In this document: one piece after another, positions 7,984 through 17,056 of the stretch
Layout of the letters: every line of letters starts with the position of its first letter
How positions within the stretch are numbered: the first letter of the stretch is position 1
DNA from: AC-37 sp036389295
Lineage (GTDB): Bacteria; Actinomycetota; Thermoleophilia; Solirubrobacterales; Thermoleophilaceae
Length of the DNA: 64,000 nucleotides
NCBI GenBank assembly: GCA_036389295.1
Contig: DASVQB010000060.1
Coordinates: 124,001-188,000 of the forward strand
Direction of reading: 5' to 3'
Notes under the pieces: model-generated
What the model was told of the DNA's origin: nothing
What the model saw: the letters and a program-made list of their open reading frames with translations, nothing else
Databases searched by the model: none
Made by a program: the position numbers and the translations under genes

Positions 7984-9357
7984 ATGGCCGAGGCGCTCTC
8001 GCCGTCCGACCTCTCCGCCGTCCAGGCGGAGCGCGGCCCCGTGCACATGCACGTGGGCGGCGTCCTCCTGTTCGAGGGCGCGGTCGGGAGGGAGGCCGTC
8101 GCCCGGCGGATCGCCGAGCGGATCCACCTGATCCCGCGCTACGCGATGCGGCTGGAGTCGCCGCCGCTCGGCATCGCGAACCCGGTCTGGGTGCCGGACG
8201 AGGCGTTCGACCCCGACCGCCACGTCAGGCGCGCCGCGCTCCCGGCCCCGGGCGGCGACGCCGAGCTGTGCGAGCTGGTCGGGCACGCGATGTCCGAGCC
8301 GCTCGACCGCTCGCGGCCGCTGTGGCAGCTCGTCGTGGTCGAGGGGCTCGCCGGCGGGCGCTCGGCGCTCGTGGCGAAGATGCACCACGCGCTGGTCGAC
8401 GGGATCGCGGCCGTGGACGTGAGCACCGTCGTGCTCGACCCGACGCCCGAGGGCCTCGACCTGCCGGCGCCGGACGAGCCCGCGACGCGCGAGGCCGGCC
8501 CGGCCGCCCGGGTCGAGCAGCTCGCCCGCGTGGCCGCGGCGCAGCTCGCGGTGCCGCGCCGGCTCGCCCGCGAGGCCGTCTCGCGCGCGCTCGCGACCGA
8601 CCCGCGCACGGTGGCCGGGCAGGCCCGCCGCGCGGGGTCCGTGCTGGCCGAGCTCGCGCGCGTGCGGCCGGCCGCGCCCGCCACCCGGCTGAACCGCCCG
8701 ATCGGCCGCGAGCGGCTGTTCGCGCTCGCTCGCGCGTCGCTCGACGACGTGAAGGCCGTGCGGCGGGCGGCCGGCGCGACGGTGAACGACGTGCTCCTCG
8801 GCGCCGTCTCGCTCGCGCTGTCCGAGTACCTCGGCGCCGACGCGCCGGAGCGCGCGGTGGCGCTCGTCCCCGTGTCGGTCCGCGGCGAGGCCGACCAGGG
8901 CGAGCTGGGCAACCGGATCTCGACGGTCTTCTGCGACCTCCCGCTGCGCGGCGACCCGCTCGACCGCGTCCGGGCGATCTCGGCCGAGATGACCCGCGCC
9001 AAGGGCTCCTCGCAGGTCCGGGCCGGCGCGCTGATCGTCGGCGCCACCGGCCTGGCCCCGCCGATCGTCTCCTCGCTCGCGGTCCGCGCGATGAGCGGGC
9101 CGCGGGTGTTCAACCTGGTCGTCTCGAACGTGCCCGGGCCGCAGCAGACGTTCTACCTCGCGGGCGTGCCCCTGCGCGAGGTCTTCCCGGCGGTGCCGCT
9201 CAATCCCCGCAACCAGGCGCTCTCGATCGGGATCGTGAGCTACGACGGCCGGATCGGCTTCGGCCTGCTCGCGGACCGCGACGCGCTGCCGGACGCGGCG
9301 GACGCCGCCGCGGCGGTGGAGAGCGGGGTGGCGGCGCTGGTGGAGGCGGCGGGCTAG
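7984..9357 (+). CDS. Wax ester synthase/diacylglycerol acyltransferase (WS/DGAT)
   Basis: The 457-residue protein has the catalytic HHxxxDG motif as HHALVDG at residues 134-140. N-terminal SPSDLSAVQAERGPVHMHVGG and C-terminal NLVVSNVPGPQQTFYLAGVPL are family hallmarks. The enzyme transfers acyl chains from acyl-CoA to long-chain alcohols or diacylglycerol, giving wax esters or triacylglycerol at the membrane or lipid-droplet surface. A second member lies at 37079-38605. ATG 7984 is chosen because the family starts about here; the same frame is open far upstream over other genes. The gene ends convergently with the next one and shares the bases CTAG with it (9354-9357). Confidence 0.88.
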   Translation: MAEALSPSDLSAVQAERGPVHMHVGGVLLFEGAVGREAVARRIAERIHLIPRYAMRLESPPLGIANPVWVPDEAFDPDRHVRRAALPAPGGDAELCELVGHAMSEPLDRSRPLWQLVVVEGLAGGRSALVAKMHHALVDGIAAVDVSTVVLDPTPEGLDLPAPDEPATREAGPAARVEQLARVAAAQLAVPRRLAREAVSRALATDPRTVAGQARRAGSVLAELARVRPAAPATRLNRPIGRERLFALARASLDDVKAVRRAAGATVNDVLLGAVSLALSEYLGADAPERAVALVPVSVRGEADQGELGNRISTVFCDLPLRGDPLDRVRAISAEMTRAKGSSQVRAGALIVGATGLAPPIVSSLAVRAMSGPRVFNLVVSNVPGPQQTFYLAGVPLREVFPAVPLNPRNQALSIGIVSYDGRIGFGLLADRDALPDAADAAAAVESGVAALVEAAG

Positions 9358-9842
9358 GCGGAGCCGTCGGCGCCGGTCGCCGTTCGCCGCCCGCCAGGCA
9401 GCCGCTGGGCGAGCCGCCCGAGCGGCCCGACCGACCCCTGGAGCGCCAGCAGGCTCTCGTTCATCGCCTCGAGCGACACCTGGAGCCGCTCCAGGGTGTC
9501 CGCCATCGTCGACACCCCGGCGTCGAGCCGCTCGATCGTGTCCGGCAGCCGGGTCAGGTGCTGCTGGACCTCGACCAGGACCGGCATCGCGGCCTCGATC
9601 GCCGCCATGCGGTCGTCCATCGGCGGCAGCACGCGGGTCGCCTCGGAGACCTCGCGCATGTCCTCGCGCAGCTCCGGCAGGTTCCGCGTGTGCCCGACCA
9701 TCGACTGCATCGCGCCGAGGACCTCGGGCAGGATCCGGGTGGCCTCGGCGACGGAGGAGATGTCGCGCGCGAGCCGCGGCAGGAGCCGGAGGCCCGCCGC
9801 CACGTCGGACGGGACCGCGAGCACGCGCGCGAACGGGTTCAC
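9354..9842 (-). CDS. Coiled-coil hypothetical protein coupled to a MerR regulator
   Basis: The product is 162 residues from GTG 9842, whose bases overlap the TGA of the upstream MerR gene (GTGA), a sign of translational coupling. After a short hydrophobic lead (NPFARVLAVPSDVAAGLRLL) the chain is one long amphipathic helix with repeating spacers such as SVAEATRILPEVL, EVSEATRVLPPMD and RLPDTIERLD. This resembles coiled-coil or phasin-like surface proteins. No catalytic motif. Coupling to a regulator and proximity to a WS/DGAT gene hint at a storage-lipid or envelope role, which is only an inference. Confidence 0.65.
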   Translation of the reverse strand: MNPFARVLAVPSDVAAGLRLLPRLARDISSVAEATRILPEVLGAMQSMVGHTRNLPELREDMREVSEATRVLPPMDDRMAAIEAAMPVLVEVQQHLTRLPDTIERLDAGVSTMADTLERLQVSLEAMNESLLALQGSVGPLGRLAQRLPGGRRTATGADGSA

Positions 9843-10684
9843 CGCACCGGCCCCGCGCCGCGGCGGCGACGGCCGTCCTGGTGCGCCCTCCGCCGCGACC
9901 GCGACGAGCGCCCGCGGCCGTCGTCCCGTCCGTCCTCGCCGTCCCCCGGCCACTCCTCGCCCGCGAGCACCCGCCCGAACGCCTCCTCCGCCGCGGCGGC
10001 CATGCGCAGGGCGAAGCCCGCCGAGACGGCCTGGCCCGCGATCGGCCGCAGCTGCTCCAGCGCCTCGCGCACCTGCGTCGCCTCCTCCGCCGGCGCCCCG
10101 GCGTCGTAGAACGGCTTGACCACCTGGTCGAGGAACATACGGATGAAGGCGGTCGCGATCGCCTCGGAGTCGTCCAGGATCTCGGCTGCCAGGTCGAGCG
10201 CGACCTCGAGCGGGATGCCGAGCGACACGACCTTCTCGCCCGCGTCGAGCAGCGCCGGGCTGCGGACCTCGTAGCGGTCGTCGCCGAGCGGGGCGAGGAC
10301 GTCCAGCTCGACGGCGCGGTCGACGAACCGCTGGTCGGACTCCTCGCCGAACCGCTCCGCGAGCTGCTCGGCCGTCGTGACCTCGGGCTCCTCGATCGAG
10401 AAGCCGCTGACGGCGGCGCGCTGGAGGCCCAGCACCTCGGAGAGCGACCCGCCGGCCCCGTCCAGCAGGCGCTTGATCGCCGTGAGGTTGAACCCCTCGG
10501 CCTGCATCTGGCGGATCAGCTCGAGCCGCGCGGCGTGCTCCTCGCCGTAGTAGCCCGTGCGCCCGCGGACCTCGGGGGGCGGCAGCAGGCCGCGCGAGTG
10601 ATAGGCGCGGACGTTACGGGTAGTGAGCCCAGTGCGGTGAGCGAGCTCGTCGATCGTCATCGGATGGTCGTCCGCGTGAGCCAC
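9839..10684 (-). CDS. MerR-family transcriptional regulator with long C-terminal domain
   Basis: The product is 281 residues. The N-terminal MerR helix-turn-helix and wing are clear: TIDELAHRTGLTTRNVRAYH, RGLLPPPEVRGRTGYYGEEH and LELIRQMQAEGFNLTAIKRLLD (residues about 10-75). The roughly 200-residue remainder is helical and lacks the cysteines of metal-sensing MerR proteins, so a small-molecule or protein signal is more likely. The C-terminus is a very basic Arg-rich tail. Start GTG 10684 sits 7 nt after a TAAGAT box (leaderless); ATG 10660 is an alternative. It is coupled to the coiled-coil gene by a GTGA overlap. Confidence 0.85.
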   Translation of the reverse strand: MAHADDHPMTIDELAHRTGLTTRNVRAYHSRGLLPPPEVRGRTGYYGEEHAARLELIRQMQAEGFNLTAIKRLLDGAGGSLSEVLGLQRAAVSGFSIEEPEVTTAEQLAERFGEESDQRFVDRAVELDVLAPLGDDRYEVRSPALLDAGEKVVSLGIPLEVALDLAAEILDDSEAIATAFIRMFLDQVVKPFYDAGAPAEEATQVREALEQLRPIAGQAVSAGFALRMAAAAEEAFGRVLAGEEWPGDGEDGRDDGRGRSSRSRRRAHQDGRRRRGAGPVR

Positions 10685-10691
10685 GTCACCG

Positions 10692-10697
10692 ATCTTA
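10692..10697 (-). promoter_or_regulatory. -10 box TAAGAT for the MerR gene (leaderless)
   Basis: TAAGAT on the minus strand ends 7 nt before GTG 10684. It overlaps one arm of an imperfect inverted repeat (TTACGCAG at 10695-10702, CTGTGTAA at 10720-10727, 7 of 8 pairs), a candidate MerR operator. Confidence 0.5.
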
Positions 10698-10814
10698 CGC
10701 AGCGATATGCGCCATCATCCTGTGTAACACGGCCCGGCGGCGGGTACGAGCCGCGAGAGGGACCGGCGGAACCGCCGGAGGGGAACCGGAAGCGAACCGC
10801 CTAGGAGGCGCGCA

Positions 10815-12731
10815 ATGACGAGCACCGGACAGAGGATCCTGGGGACGATCGTGCTGGCGCTCGCCGGCGTGGCGGTCGCGGCGCCGCCCGCCGCAGCTCA
10901 CGGCTTCGGCCCGTCGGCGCCCGCCGGCGGCGGCGAGGTGCTCCAGATCGTGATCGGCACGATCGTGGGCATGGCGGCCGCCGGAGTGGCGGCGTGGGTG
11001 ATCATGGCCCACCGCGACGGCCGCACCGACGTACTGCGCCGCCTGGCCGCGTTCTCCGAGCGCGTCAGCGGCCTGCCCGGCTGGGCGGCGCTCCCGATCG
11101 GCGTGCTCGGCGGCTCGCTGATCATCGCCGATTTCGGCATGTACTGGGACATCGCGACCCACATCGACTCGGGCCGCGACTCCGGGCCGTTCGCGAACGC
11201 CGCGCACTACTTCATCCTGGTCGGCCTGGCCGGGATCTTCCTCGCCGGCGCGCTGGCCTGCACGCTCCCCGACCGCAAGCCGAGCGAGTCCGCGGTGCGC
11301 CTGCCCGGCGGCATCCAGGCGCCGCTCGGCGGCGTCCTGATCATCGTCTGCGCGGCCGTCGCCCTGTCCGCGTTCCCGCTCGACGACATGTGGCACCGGA
11401 TCTTCGGCCAGGACGTGACGCTCTGGGGCCCGACCCACCTGCTGCTCTTCGGCGGCGCCGCGCTGACCGTCCTCGGCGGCTTCGTGCTCGCGATCGAGGG
11501 CCGGCGCGCCCTGCCGGCCGACCGGGTCGAGCCCGGCGGTCCGAGCTTCGCGCGGAAGCTCGCCACGGTGGGCTTCGCCGGCGCGCTCCTGATCGCGCTC
11601 TCGACCTTCCAGGGCGAGTACGACTACGCGGTCCCGCAGTTCCGCCTGATCATGCACCCGATCCTCCTGATGTTCGCGGCCGGCATCGCGCTCGTGGCCG
11701 CACGCATCCACCTCGGCCGCGGCGGCGCCCTGCTCGCGGTCGGCTTCTACCTGCTGATCCGGGTGCCGCTCACGCTGCTCGTGTCGCCGCTGTTCGGCCA
11801 CACGACCCTGCATTTCCCGCTCTACCTGGTCGAGGGCCTCGCGGTCGAGGCGGTCGCGATGGCGATCGCCACCAGGCGCACCCTCGCCTTCGGCGCCGCG
11901 GCCGGCGCCGCGATCGGCACGTTCGGCCTGGCGGCCGAGTGGGCGTGGTCGCACATCTGGTACACGGTCGAGTGGCCGTCGTCGCTCCTGCCCGAGGCCC
12001 CGATCGCCGGCTTCGTCATGGCGGTCGCCGCCGGCGTGGTCGGCGCGATGGTCGGCCGGGCGCTCACCGCCGACGAGCCCGGCGCGCTGCCCGTCCCGCG
12101 CCTCGCCGGCGTCGCGGCCGCGCTCGCGATCGTGGCGGTCGCCGCCTACGGCGTGCCGGTCTCGGACGGCGATCCCGTCAGCGCCGACGTGACCCTGGAC
12201 GAGGCCGTTCGCGGCAAGGAGCGAGCCGTCGACGTGACGGCCCGGCTCGACCCGCCCGACGCGGCGGACGACGCCGACTGGTTCGTGCTCACCGCCTGGC
12301 AGGGCGAGGAGGGCCGCTCGGTCGTCTCGCAGCTGAAGGAGACGGCGCCGGGCGTCTGGAGGTCGCAGGAGCCGCTCCCGGTGCACGGGAGCTGGAAGGC
12401 GAGCCTGCGCCTCGCGAAGGGCACCGGCATCCAGGGCATGGCCGTCTACTTCCCGGAGGACAAGGCGATCCCGGCTCCGGCGGTGCACGCCGCGAGCCAC
12501 TTCGTCCGGCCGTTCCAGAAGGACAAGAAGCTACTCCAGCGCGAGCAGAAGCCGGGCGTGTCCGGCGCGCTCGTGACGGTCGGCTACCTGATCGTGCTCG
12601 CCATCGCGCTCGCCCTCGTGTCCGCGCTCGTCGCCGGCCTCGCCCGGCTCCAGCGCGTCACGAGGTCACGCGCCGGCGGCCCCGTCGAGGAGAACGCGGA
12701 CGTCAAGCCCCCCGTCGTCCCCGTCGCCTGA
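10815..12731 (+). CDS. Multi-pass membrane protein with C-terminal YtkA/FixH-like extracytoplasmic domain
   Basis: This 638-residue protein has a strong Shine-Dalgarno sequence (AGGAGG). A signal-like first segment ending AAPPAAAHGFG is followed by about ten hydrophobic helices up to roughly residue 445, with histidines and acidic residues within or near membrane segments (FGMYWDIATHID, WGPTHLLLFGG, HPILLMFAAG). A beta-rich domain (about 450-570; ADWFVLTAWQGEEG, PLPVHGSWKASLRLA) resembles YtkA/FixH-type domains of metal or respiratory proteins. A last membrane helix and a charged tail end the chain. Function not recognised; a copper or respiratory link is speculative. Its 3' end overlaps convergent valS by 66 nt. 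Confidence 0.7.
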   Translation: MTSTGQRILGTIVLALAGVAVAAPPAAAHGFGPSAPAGGGEVLQIVIGTIVGMAAAGVAAWVIMAHRDGRTDVLRRLAAFSERVSGLPGWAALPIGVLGGSLIIADFGMYWDIATHIDSGRDSGPFANAAHYFILVGLAGIFLAGALACTLPDRKPSESAVRLPGGIQAPLGGVLIIVCAAVALSAFPLDDMWHRIFGQDVTLWGPTHLLLFGGAALTVLGGFVLAIEGRRALPADRVEPGGPSFARKLATVGFAGALLIALSTFQGEYDYAVPQFRLIMHPILLMFAAGIALVAARIHLGRGGALLAVGFYLLIRVPLTLLVSPLFGHTTLHFPLYLVEGLAVEAVAMAIATRRTLAFGAAAGAAIGTFGLAAEWAWSHIWYTVEWPSSLLPEAPIAGFVMAVAAGVVGAMVGRALTADEPGALPVPRLAGVAAALAIVAVAAYGVPVSDGDPVSADVTLDEAVRGKERAVDVTARLDPPDAADDADWFVLTAWQGEEGRSVVSQLKETAPGVWRSQEPLPVHGSWKASLRLAKGTGIQGMAVYFPEDKAIPAPAVHAASHFVRPFQKDKKLLQREQKPGVSGALVTVGYLIVLAIALALVSALVAGLARLQRVTRSRAGGPVEENADVKPPVVPVA

Positions 12732-15242
12732 CTCGACGAGGCTGAGCTCCTCGGCCACGCCGGCCTCGCGGAGGTCGTCGGCGACCTGCTCGACCAGCGC
12801 GAGTCGGGCGGTCGGGCCGGCGACCTCCACCCGCCGCGCGCTCGCCCGCAGGGGCAGGCTCGCCTCGGACTTGGCCTTGCGGACCTCGCGCAGCACCGCC
12901 GCGGCCAGGTCGAGCAGCTCAGGCGAGGCGCCGTCGCCGGCCGGCCCGTCCGCCGACGGCCACGGGGCGCGGTGGACCGAGCCCTCCTGCCACCACGACC
13001 AGACCTCCTCGCACGTGAACGGCATGAACGGGGCGAGCAGGCGGTGGACCGCCGACAGCCCGATGCGCAGCGCCGCGTCGGCCGACGCCGCCCCGGCGTC
13101 GCCGCGCGACCCGTAGCGGCGGTCCTTCACGAGCTCCAGGTAGTTGTCGCAGAAGAACCAGAAGAACCGCTCGACCCGCTCGAGCGCGGCCGTGTAGTCA
13201 TAGCCCTCGAGCCGCCGCGTCGCGTCCGCGACCACCTCGTCGAGCTGGGCGAGCAGCGAGAGGTCGACGGGCTCGGTCGCCCGCCCCCCCGCCGCCGGCT
13301 GCTGGAGCACGAACCGCGACGCGTTGAGCAGCTTGGTCGCGAGCCGCCGGCCGATCTTCATCTGGCCCTCGTCGAAGGCGGTGTCGGCGCCGGGCCGCCC
13401 GTTCGCCGCCCAGTAGCGGACCGCGTCCGAGCCGTACTTCTCGAGCAGCCCCATCGGCGTGACCACGTTGCCCTTCGACTTCGACATCTTCTTGCGGTCC
13501 GGGTCGAGGATCCAGCCCGATATCGCGGCGTGTCGCCACGGGACCGACCCGTGGTCGAACTGGGCGCGGACCACCGTCGAGAACAGCCAGGTCCTGATGA
13601 TGTCGTGGGCCTGCGGCCGCAGGTCCATCGGGAACACGCGCGCGAAGAGGTCGGGGTCGTCGACCTCGCCGCCGGCCACCTGCGGCGACAGCGACGACGT
13701 GGCCCAGGTGTCCATCACGTCCGGGTCGGCGGCGAACCCGCCCGGCCGGTCGCGCTGGTCGGCGGAGTAGCCCGGGGGCACGTCGGTCGACGGGTCGACC
13801 GGCAGGCTGTCCCCGTCCGCGACGATCGGGCTCTCGTGGTCGACCTCGCCGGCCTCGTCGATCGGGTACCAGACGGGGAACGGCACCCCGAAGAACCGCT
13901 GGCGGCTGACGCACCAATTGCCGGTCAGCCCGTTCACCCAGTCCTCGAACCGCGCGCGCATGTACGGGGGGTGCCAGTCCATCTCGCGCCCGCGCGCGAC
14001 GAACTCGTCGCGGTGGTCCATCGTGCGGACGAACCACTGCCTGCTCGTGATGATCTCGATCGGCCGGTCGCCCTTCTCGAAGAACTTGACGGCGTGCTTG
14101 ATCGGCCGCGGCTCGCCCACCAGCGCGCCGTCGCCGTCGAGCAGCTCCACCATCCGCTTGCGCGCCGCCTCGATCCGCGCGCCGGTCAGGCTGTCGTAGG
14201 CGCCCTGGGCGCGGCCCGGGTCGTCCGTGGGGAAGCCGTCCGAGCCCCACTCCGCCGGGGCGATCGTGCCGTCCGGGGCGACGACCGGCCGCACCGGCAG
14301 GCCGAGCTCGCGCCACCAAGTGACGTCGTTCGTATCGCCGAACGTGCACACCATCGCGATCCCCGTGCCCTTCTCGGGGTCGGCCAGCGGGTGGGCGTGC
14401 ACCGGCACGGGCGCGCCGAAGACCGGCGTCCGCGCGGTGCGTCCGACGAGGCCGCGGTAGCGCTCGTCGTCGGGGTGGGCGACGAGCGCGACGCACGCGG
14501 CCAGGAGCTCCGGGCGCGTGGTCTCGATCTCGACCGCCCCGTCGCCGGGGACCGGGAACCGCAGCCGGTGGAACGCGCCGCCTATCTCGCGGTCCTCGAG
14601 CTCGGCCTGGGCGACCGCGGTGCGAAAGCCCACGTCCCAGAGGGTGGGCGCCGCGGCCCGGTAGATCATGCCCTTCTCCAGCTCGCGCAGGAACGAGACC
14701 TGCGAGACGCGCTGCGCTGCCTCGCCGATCGTGGTGTAGGTCATCGACCAGTCCACCGACAGGCCCAGGTGCCGCCACAGGCTCTCGAACGCCTGCTCGT
14801 CCTCGACCGTCAGCCGCAGGCACAGCTCGACGAAGTTCGGCCGCGAGACCATCCGCGGCGGGCCGTCGCCGCCGGCCTCGACCTCGAGGTCGGGCTCGTA
14901 CTGGAGGTGCGGGTCGCAGCGGACGTTGAAGTAGTTCTGGACCCGGCGCTCGGTCGGCAGGCCGTTGTCGTCCCAGCCCATCGGGTAGAAGACCTCGCGC
15001 CCGCGCATGCGCTGGAAGCGGGCGATCAGGTCGGTGTGCGTGTACGAGAAGACGTGGCCGACGTGCAGCGATCCGCTGACGGTCGGCGGCGGCGTGTCGA
15101 TCGCGTAGATCTCCTCGCGCGACCTCGAGCGGTCGAAGCGGTAGGTGCCCTCGCTCTCCCAGCGCTCGGACCACTTCTCCTCCAGGCCGTCGAGCCGCGG
15201 CTTGTCCGGGAGGCGGGGATCGCTGTGGGCCGGGTCGGTCAT
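12666..15242 (-). CDS. valS: Valine--tRNA ligase
   Basis: This 858-residue class I aminoacyl-tRNA synthetase charges tRNA-Val in the cytoplasm. The Rossmann HIGH motif appears as HVGH (residues 60-63, in PPPTVSGSLHVGH) and KMSKS as KKMSKSKGN near residue 584. The CP1 editing domain lies between them, and MGWDDNGLPTERRVQNYF is typical of ValRS. The C-terminal region is short and lacks the long coiled-coil arm of the E. coli-type enzyme, matching the compact archaeal-like ValRS class present in some Actinobacteria. No T-box was found in the 104 nt upstream. The 3' end overlaps the convergent membrane-protein gene. Confidence 0.95.
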   Translation of the reverse strand: MTDPAHSDPRLPDKPRLDGLEEKWSERWESEGTYRFDRSRSREEIYAIDTPPPTVSGSLHVGHVFSYTHTDLIARFQRMRGREVFYPMGWDDNGLPTERRVQNYFNVRCDPHLQYEPDLEVEAGGDGPPRMVSRPNFVELCLRLTVEDEQAFESLWRHLGLSVDWSMTYTTIGEAAQRVSQVSFLRELEKGMIYRAAAPTLWDVGFRTAVAQAELEDREIGGAFHRLRFPVPGDGAVEIETTRPELLAACVALVAHPDDERYRGLVGRTARTPVFGAPVPVHAHPLADPEKGTGIAMVCTFGDTNDVTWWRELGLPVRPVVAPDGTIAPAEWGSDGFPTDDPGRAQGAYDSLTGARIEAARKRMVELLDGDGALVGEPRPIKHAVKFFEKGDRPIEIITSRQWFVRTMDHRDEFVARGREMDWHPPYMRARFEDWVNGLTGNWCVSRQRFFGVPFPVWYPIDEAGEVDHESPIVADGDSLPVDPSTDVPPGYSADQRDRPGGFAADPDVMDTWATSSLSPQVAGGEVDDPDLFARVFPMDLRPQAHDIIRTWLFSTVVRAQFDHGSVPWRHAAISGWILDPDRKKMSKSKGNVVTPMGLLEKYGSDAVRYWAANGRPGADTAFDEGQMKIGRRLATKLLNASRFVLQQPAAGGRATEPVDLSLLAQLDEVVADATRRLEGYDYTAALERVERFFWFFCDNYLELVKDRRYGSRGDAGAASADAALRIGLSAVHRLLAPFMPFTCEEVWSWWQEGSVHRAPWPSADGPAGDGASPELLDLAAAVLREVRKAKSEASLPLRASARRVEVAGPTARLALVEQVADDLREAGVAEELSLVESGDGDDGGLDVRVLLDGAAGA

Positions 15243-15297
15243 GGAAGCGGTCGCGCAGCGTACGGTAGCCGCGGTTGCCGACCGCCGGGGGCGGGAT

Positions 15298-15331
15298 TAC
15301 CCTGGGTCAAGGCCTCCGCAGCCGCGGAGGC
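15298..15331 (+). promoter_or_regulatory. -10 box and 5'-UTR hairpin upstream of the SpoIIE-type phosphatase
   Basis: TACCCT (15298-15303) would place transcription start near 15310. The UTR would then open with a perfect 8-bp stem, GCCTCCGC/GCGGAGGC, and a 4-nt loop (15312-15331). The right arm contains GGAGG, the only Shine-Dalgarno-like run before ATG 15347. Could be a terminator-like or translation-control hairpin. Confidence 0.4.
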
Positions 15332-15346
15332 GGACCCGTACCCCCG

Positions 15347-17020
15347 ATGCAAGTCGCACTTCCTGCGAAGAGCCTGCGCGCCTACCTGCCGCGCGGTCAG
15401 ACACTGCCCGACGACGTCTTCGCGCGCCGGCACCTCTGGATGCAGCGGCTGCTCCTGGCGCACGTGGTCGGCATCCCGCTGTTCGGGCTCTCGCAGGGGT
15501 TCGGCGTCGCCCACAGCCTGATCGAGTCGGCGCCGATCGCCGTGTTCGCGCTCGCGTCGAGGCTGTCGACCAACCGCCGCGCGTGCGCGGGCCTCGCGGC
15601 CGCCGGGATGCTCACGAGCTCGGCCGTCCTGGTCCACCTCTGGCACGGCGCGATCGAGGCGCACTTCCACTTCTTCGTCGTGATCCCGCTGCTCGCCCTC
15701 TACGAGGACTGGATCCCGTTCCTGATCGCGGTGGCGTACGTCGGGCTCCACCACGGGATCGCCGGGGCCGTCGACCCGGGGGTCGTCTACAACCACCGGT
15801 CCGCCATCGAGCACCCCTGGCGGTGGGCGGGGATCCACGGGCTGTTCGTGGCGGCGGCCGGGGCGGTGAGCCTCGTGACCTGGCGCCTCAACGAGGAGGT
15901 CCGCGAGCAGACGCGGATCGAGTCCAGCCGCAGGGCCGACGCCGAGGCGGTCTCCGCCGCTCTCCAGCGCGGCCTGCGGCCGGAGCGCCTGCCCGAGATC
16001 GCCGAGGGCACGGTGGCGGGGCGCTACCTGCCCGCCGGCACGCGCGACATCGGCGGCGACTGGTACGACGTGGTGCCCCTCCCGGACGGGCGCGTGGCCC
16101 TCACGCTGGGCGACGTGGCCGGCCACGGCGTCGCCGCGGCATCGCAGATGGCGGGCCTCCGCCACGCCGTGCGCGCCTACGCGTACGAGGGGATGTCGCC
16201 GCAGCAGGTGGCGAGCCGGATCGACCGCCTCTTCCAGGGCGAGTACGCGACCTTCCTCTACCTCGTGTTCGACCCGGGCACGGCCGAGCTGCGGTTCGCG
16301 AACGCCGGGCACCTCCCGCCGCTGGTCGTCGGGCCGGACGGGGAGGCCGGCTTCCTGTTCGAGCGGCTGTCCTCGCCGCTCGGGCTCGGCGACGACGCCC
16401 ACTTCGAGGAGGGCGTGGTCCGGTTCGCGCCCGGAACGACCGTGCTCGCCTACACCGACGGGCTGGTCGAGCGGCGCACCGAGCCGATCGACCGCCAGCT
16501 CGAGCGCCTGCGCCTCGCGGTCTCGGGCACCGGGTTCGGCGCCGACTCGGCGTGCGAGCGGGCGCTCGCCGCGTTCCCCCCGGACGGCGAGGACGACGTC
16601 GCGCTGCTCGCCTTCCAGGCCGCGCCGGTCACGCACGACGCGTTCCAGGTGCCGCCGCACCCGATCGCGCTGGCGGGCGCGCGCGAGCGGCTGCGCGGCT
16701 GGCTCGCGCGGGCCGGCGTCGGGAGCGGGGTCGCGGGCGACCTGATCCTCGTGGCGGACGAGGCGATCACGAACGCGATCGTCCACTCCGGCAGCGAGCG
16801 CGGCGCCGAGGTCGAGCTGGCCCGCATCGACGGGCGCGTGGAGATCACGGTCCGCGACTTCGGCCGCTGGAGCTCGGAGGCGAGCGATCCCGACCACGGC
16901 CGCGGGCTGATGCTGATGAAGGCCCTGACCGACCACGTGGACGTGACCCACACCGACGACGGCACGACCGTCACGCTGGCCCGTCGGGTGGAGGCCTCGC
17001 CGACCGCCCCGCTCGTCTGA
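15347..17020 (+). CDS. Membrane PP2C-type (SpoIIE) serine phosphatase fused to a HATPase anti-sigma kinase-like domain
   Basis: The product is 557 residues from ATG 15347; an in-frame TTG at 15275 is less likely. About six hydrophobic segments (residues 25-185) form an N-terminal membrane sensor with many histidines (HLWHGAIEAHFHFF). A short linker leads to a SpoIIE/PP2C domain (about 210-420) with metal-binding DIGGDWYDV and GDVAGHGVAAA. A GHKL/HATPase domain (about 445-550) has VADEAITNAIVHSG and DHGRGLMLMKAL. Such proteins act in partner-switching that controls sigma factors through anti-sigma-factor antagonists, with opposing phosphatase and kinase activities. A stand-alone HATPase regulator lies at 19258-19764. 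Confidence 0.9.
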   Translation: MQVALPAKSLRAYLPRGQTLPDDVFARRHLWMQRLLLAHVVGIPLFGLSQGFGVAHSLIESAPIAVFALASRLSTNRRACAGLAAAGMLTSSAVLVHLWHGAIEAHFHFFVVIPLLALYEDWIPFLIAVAYVGLHHGIAGAVDPGVVYNHRSAIEHPWRWAGIHGLFVAAAGAVSLVTWRLNEEVREQTRIESSRRADAEAVSAALQRGLRPERLPEIAEGTVAGRYLPAGTRDIGGDWYDVVPLPDGRVALTLGDVAGHGVAAASQMAGLRHAVRAYAYEGMSPQQVASRIDRLFQGEYATFLYLVFDPGTAELRFANAGHLPPLVVGPDGEAGFLFERLSSPLGLGDDAHFEEGVVRFAPGTTVLAYTDGLVERRTEPIDRQLERLRLAVSGTGFGADSACERALAAFPPDGEDDVALLAFQAAPVTHDAFQVPPHPIALAGARERLRGWLARAGVGSGVAGDLILVADEAITNAIVHSGSERGAEVELARIDGRVEITVRDFGRWSSEASDPDHGRGLMLMKALTDHVDVTHTDDGTTVTLARRVEASPTAPLV

Positions 17021-17043
17021 GCGCGCCGCCCGCCGCGCGCGTC

Positions 17044-17049
17044 TAACCT
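17044..17049 (+). promoter_or_regulatory. -10 box TAACCT (leaderless)
   Basis: TAACCT ends 7 nt before ATG 17057; no Shine-Dalgarno sequence is present. Confidence 0.5.
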
Positions 17050-17056
17050 GCCGCGC

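Noticed and set aside
15243..15346. T-box riboswitch upstream of valS
   Set aside because: The leader is too short and has no T-box consensus or specifier hairpin; the hairpin present faces the other gene.
12871..15521. Plus-strand frames opposite valS (up to 849 codons)
   Set aside because: Antisense shadow of a clear ValRS with HVGH and KMSKS motifs.
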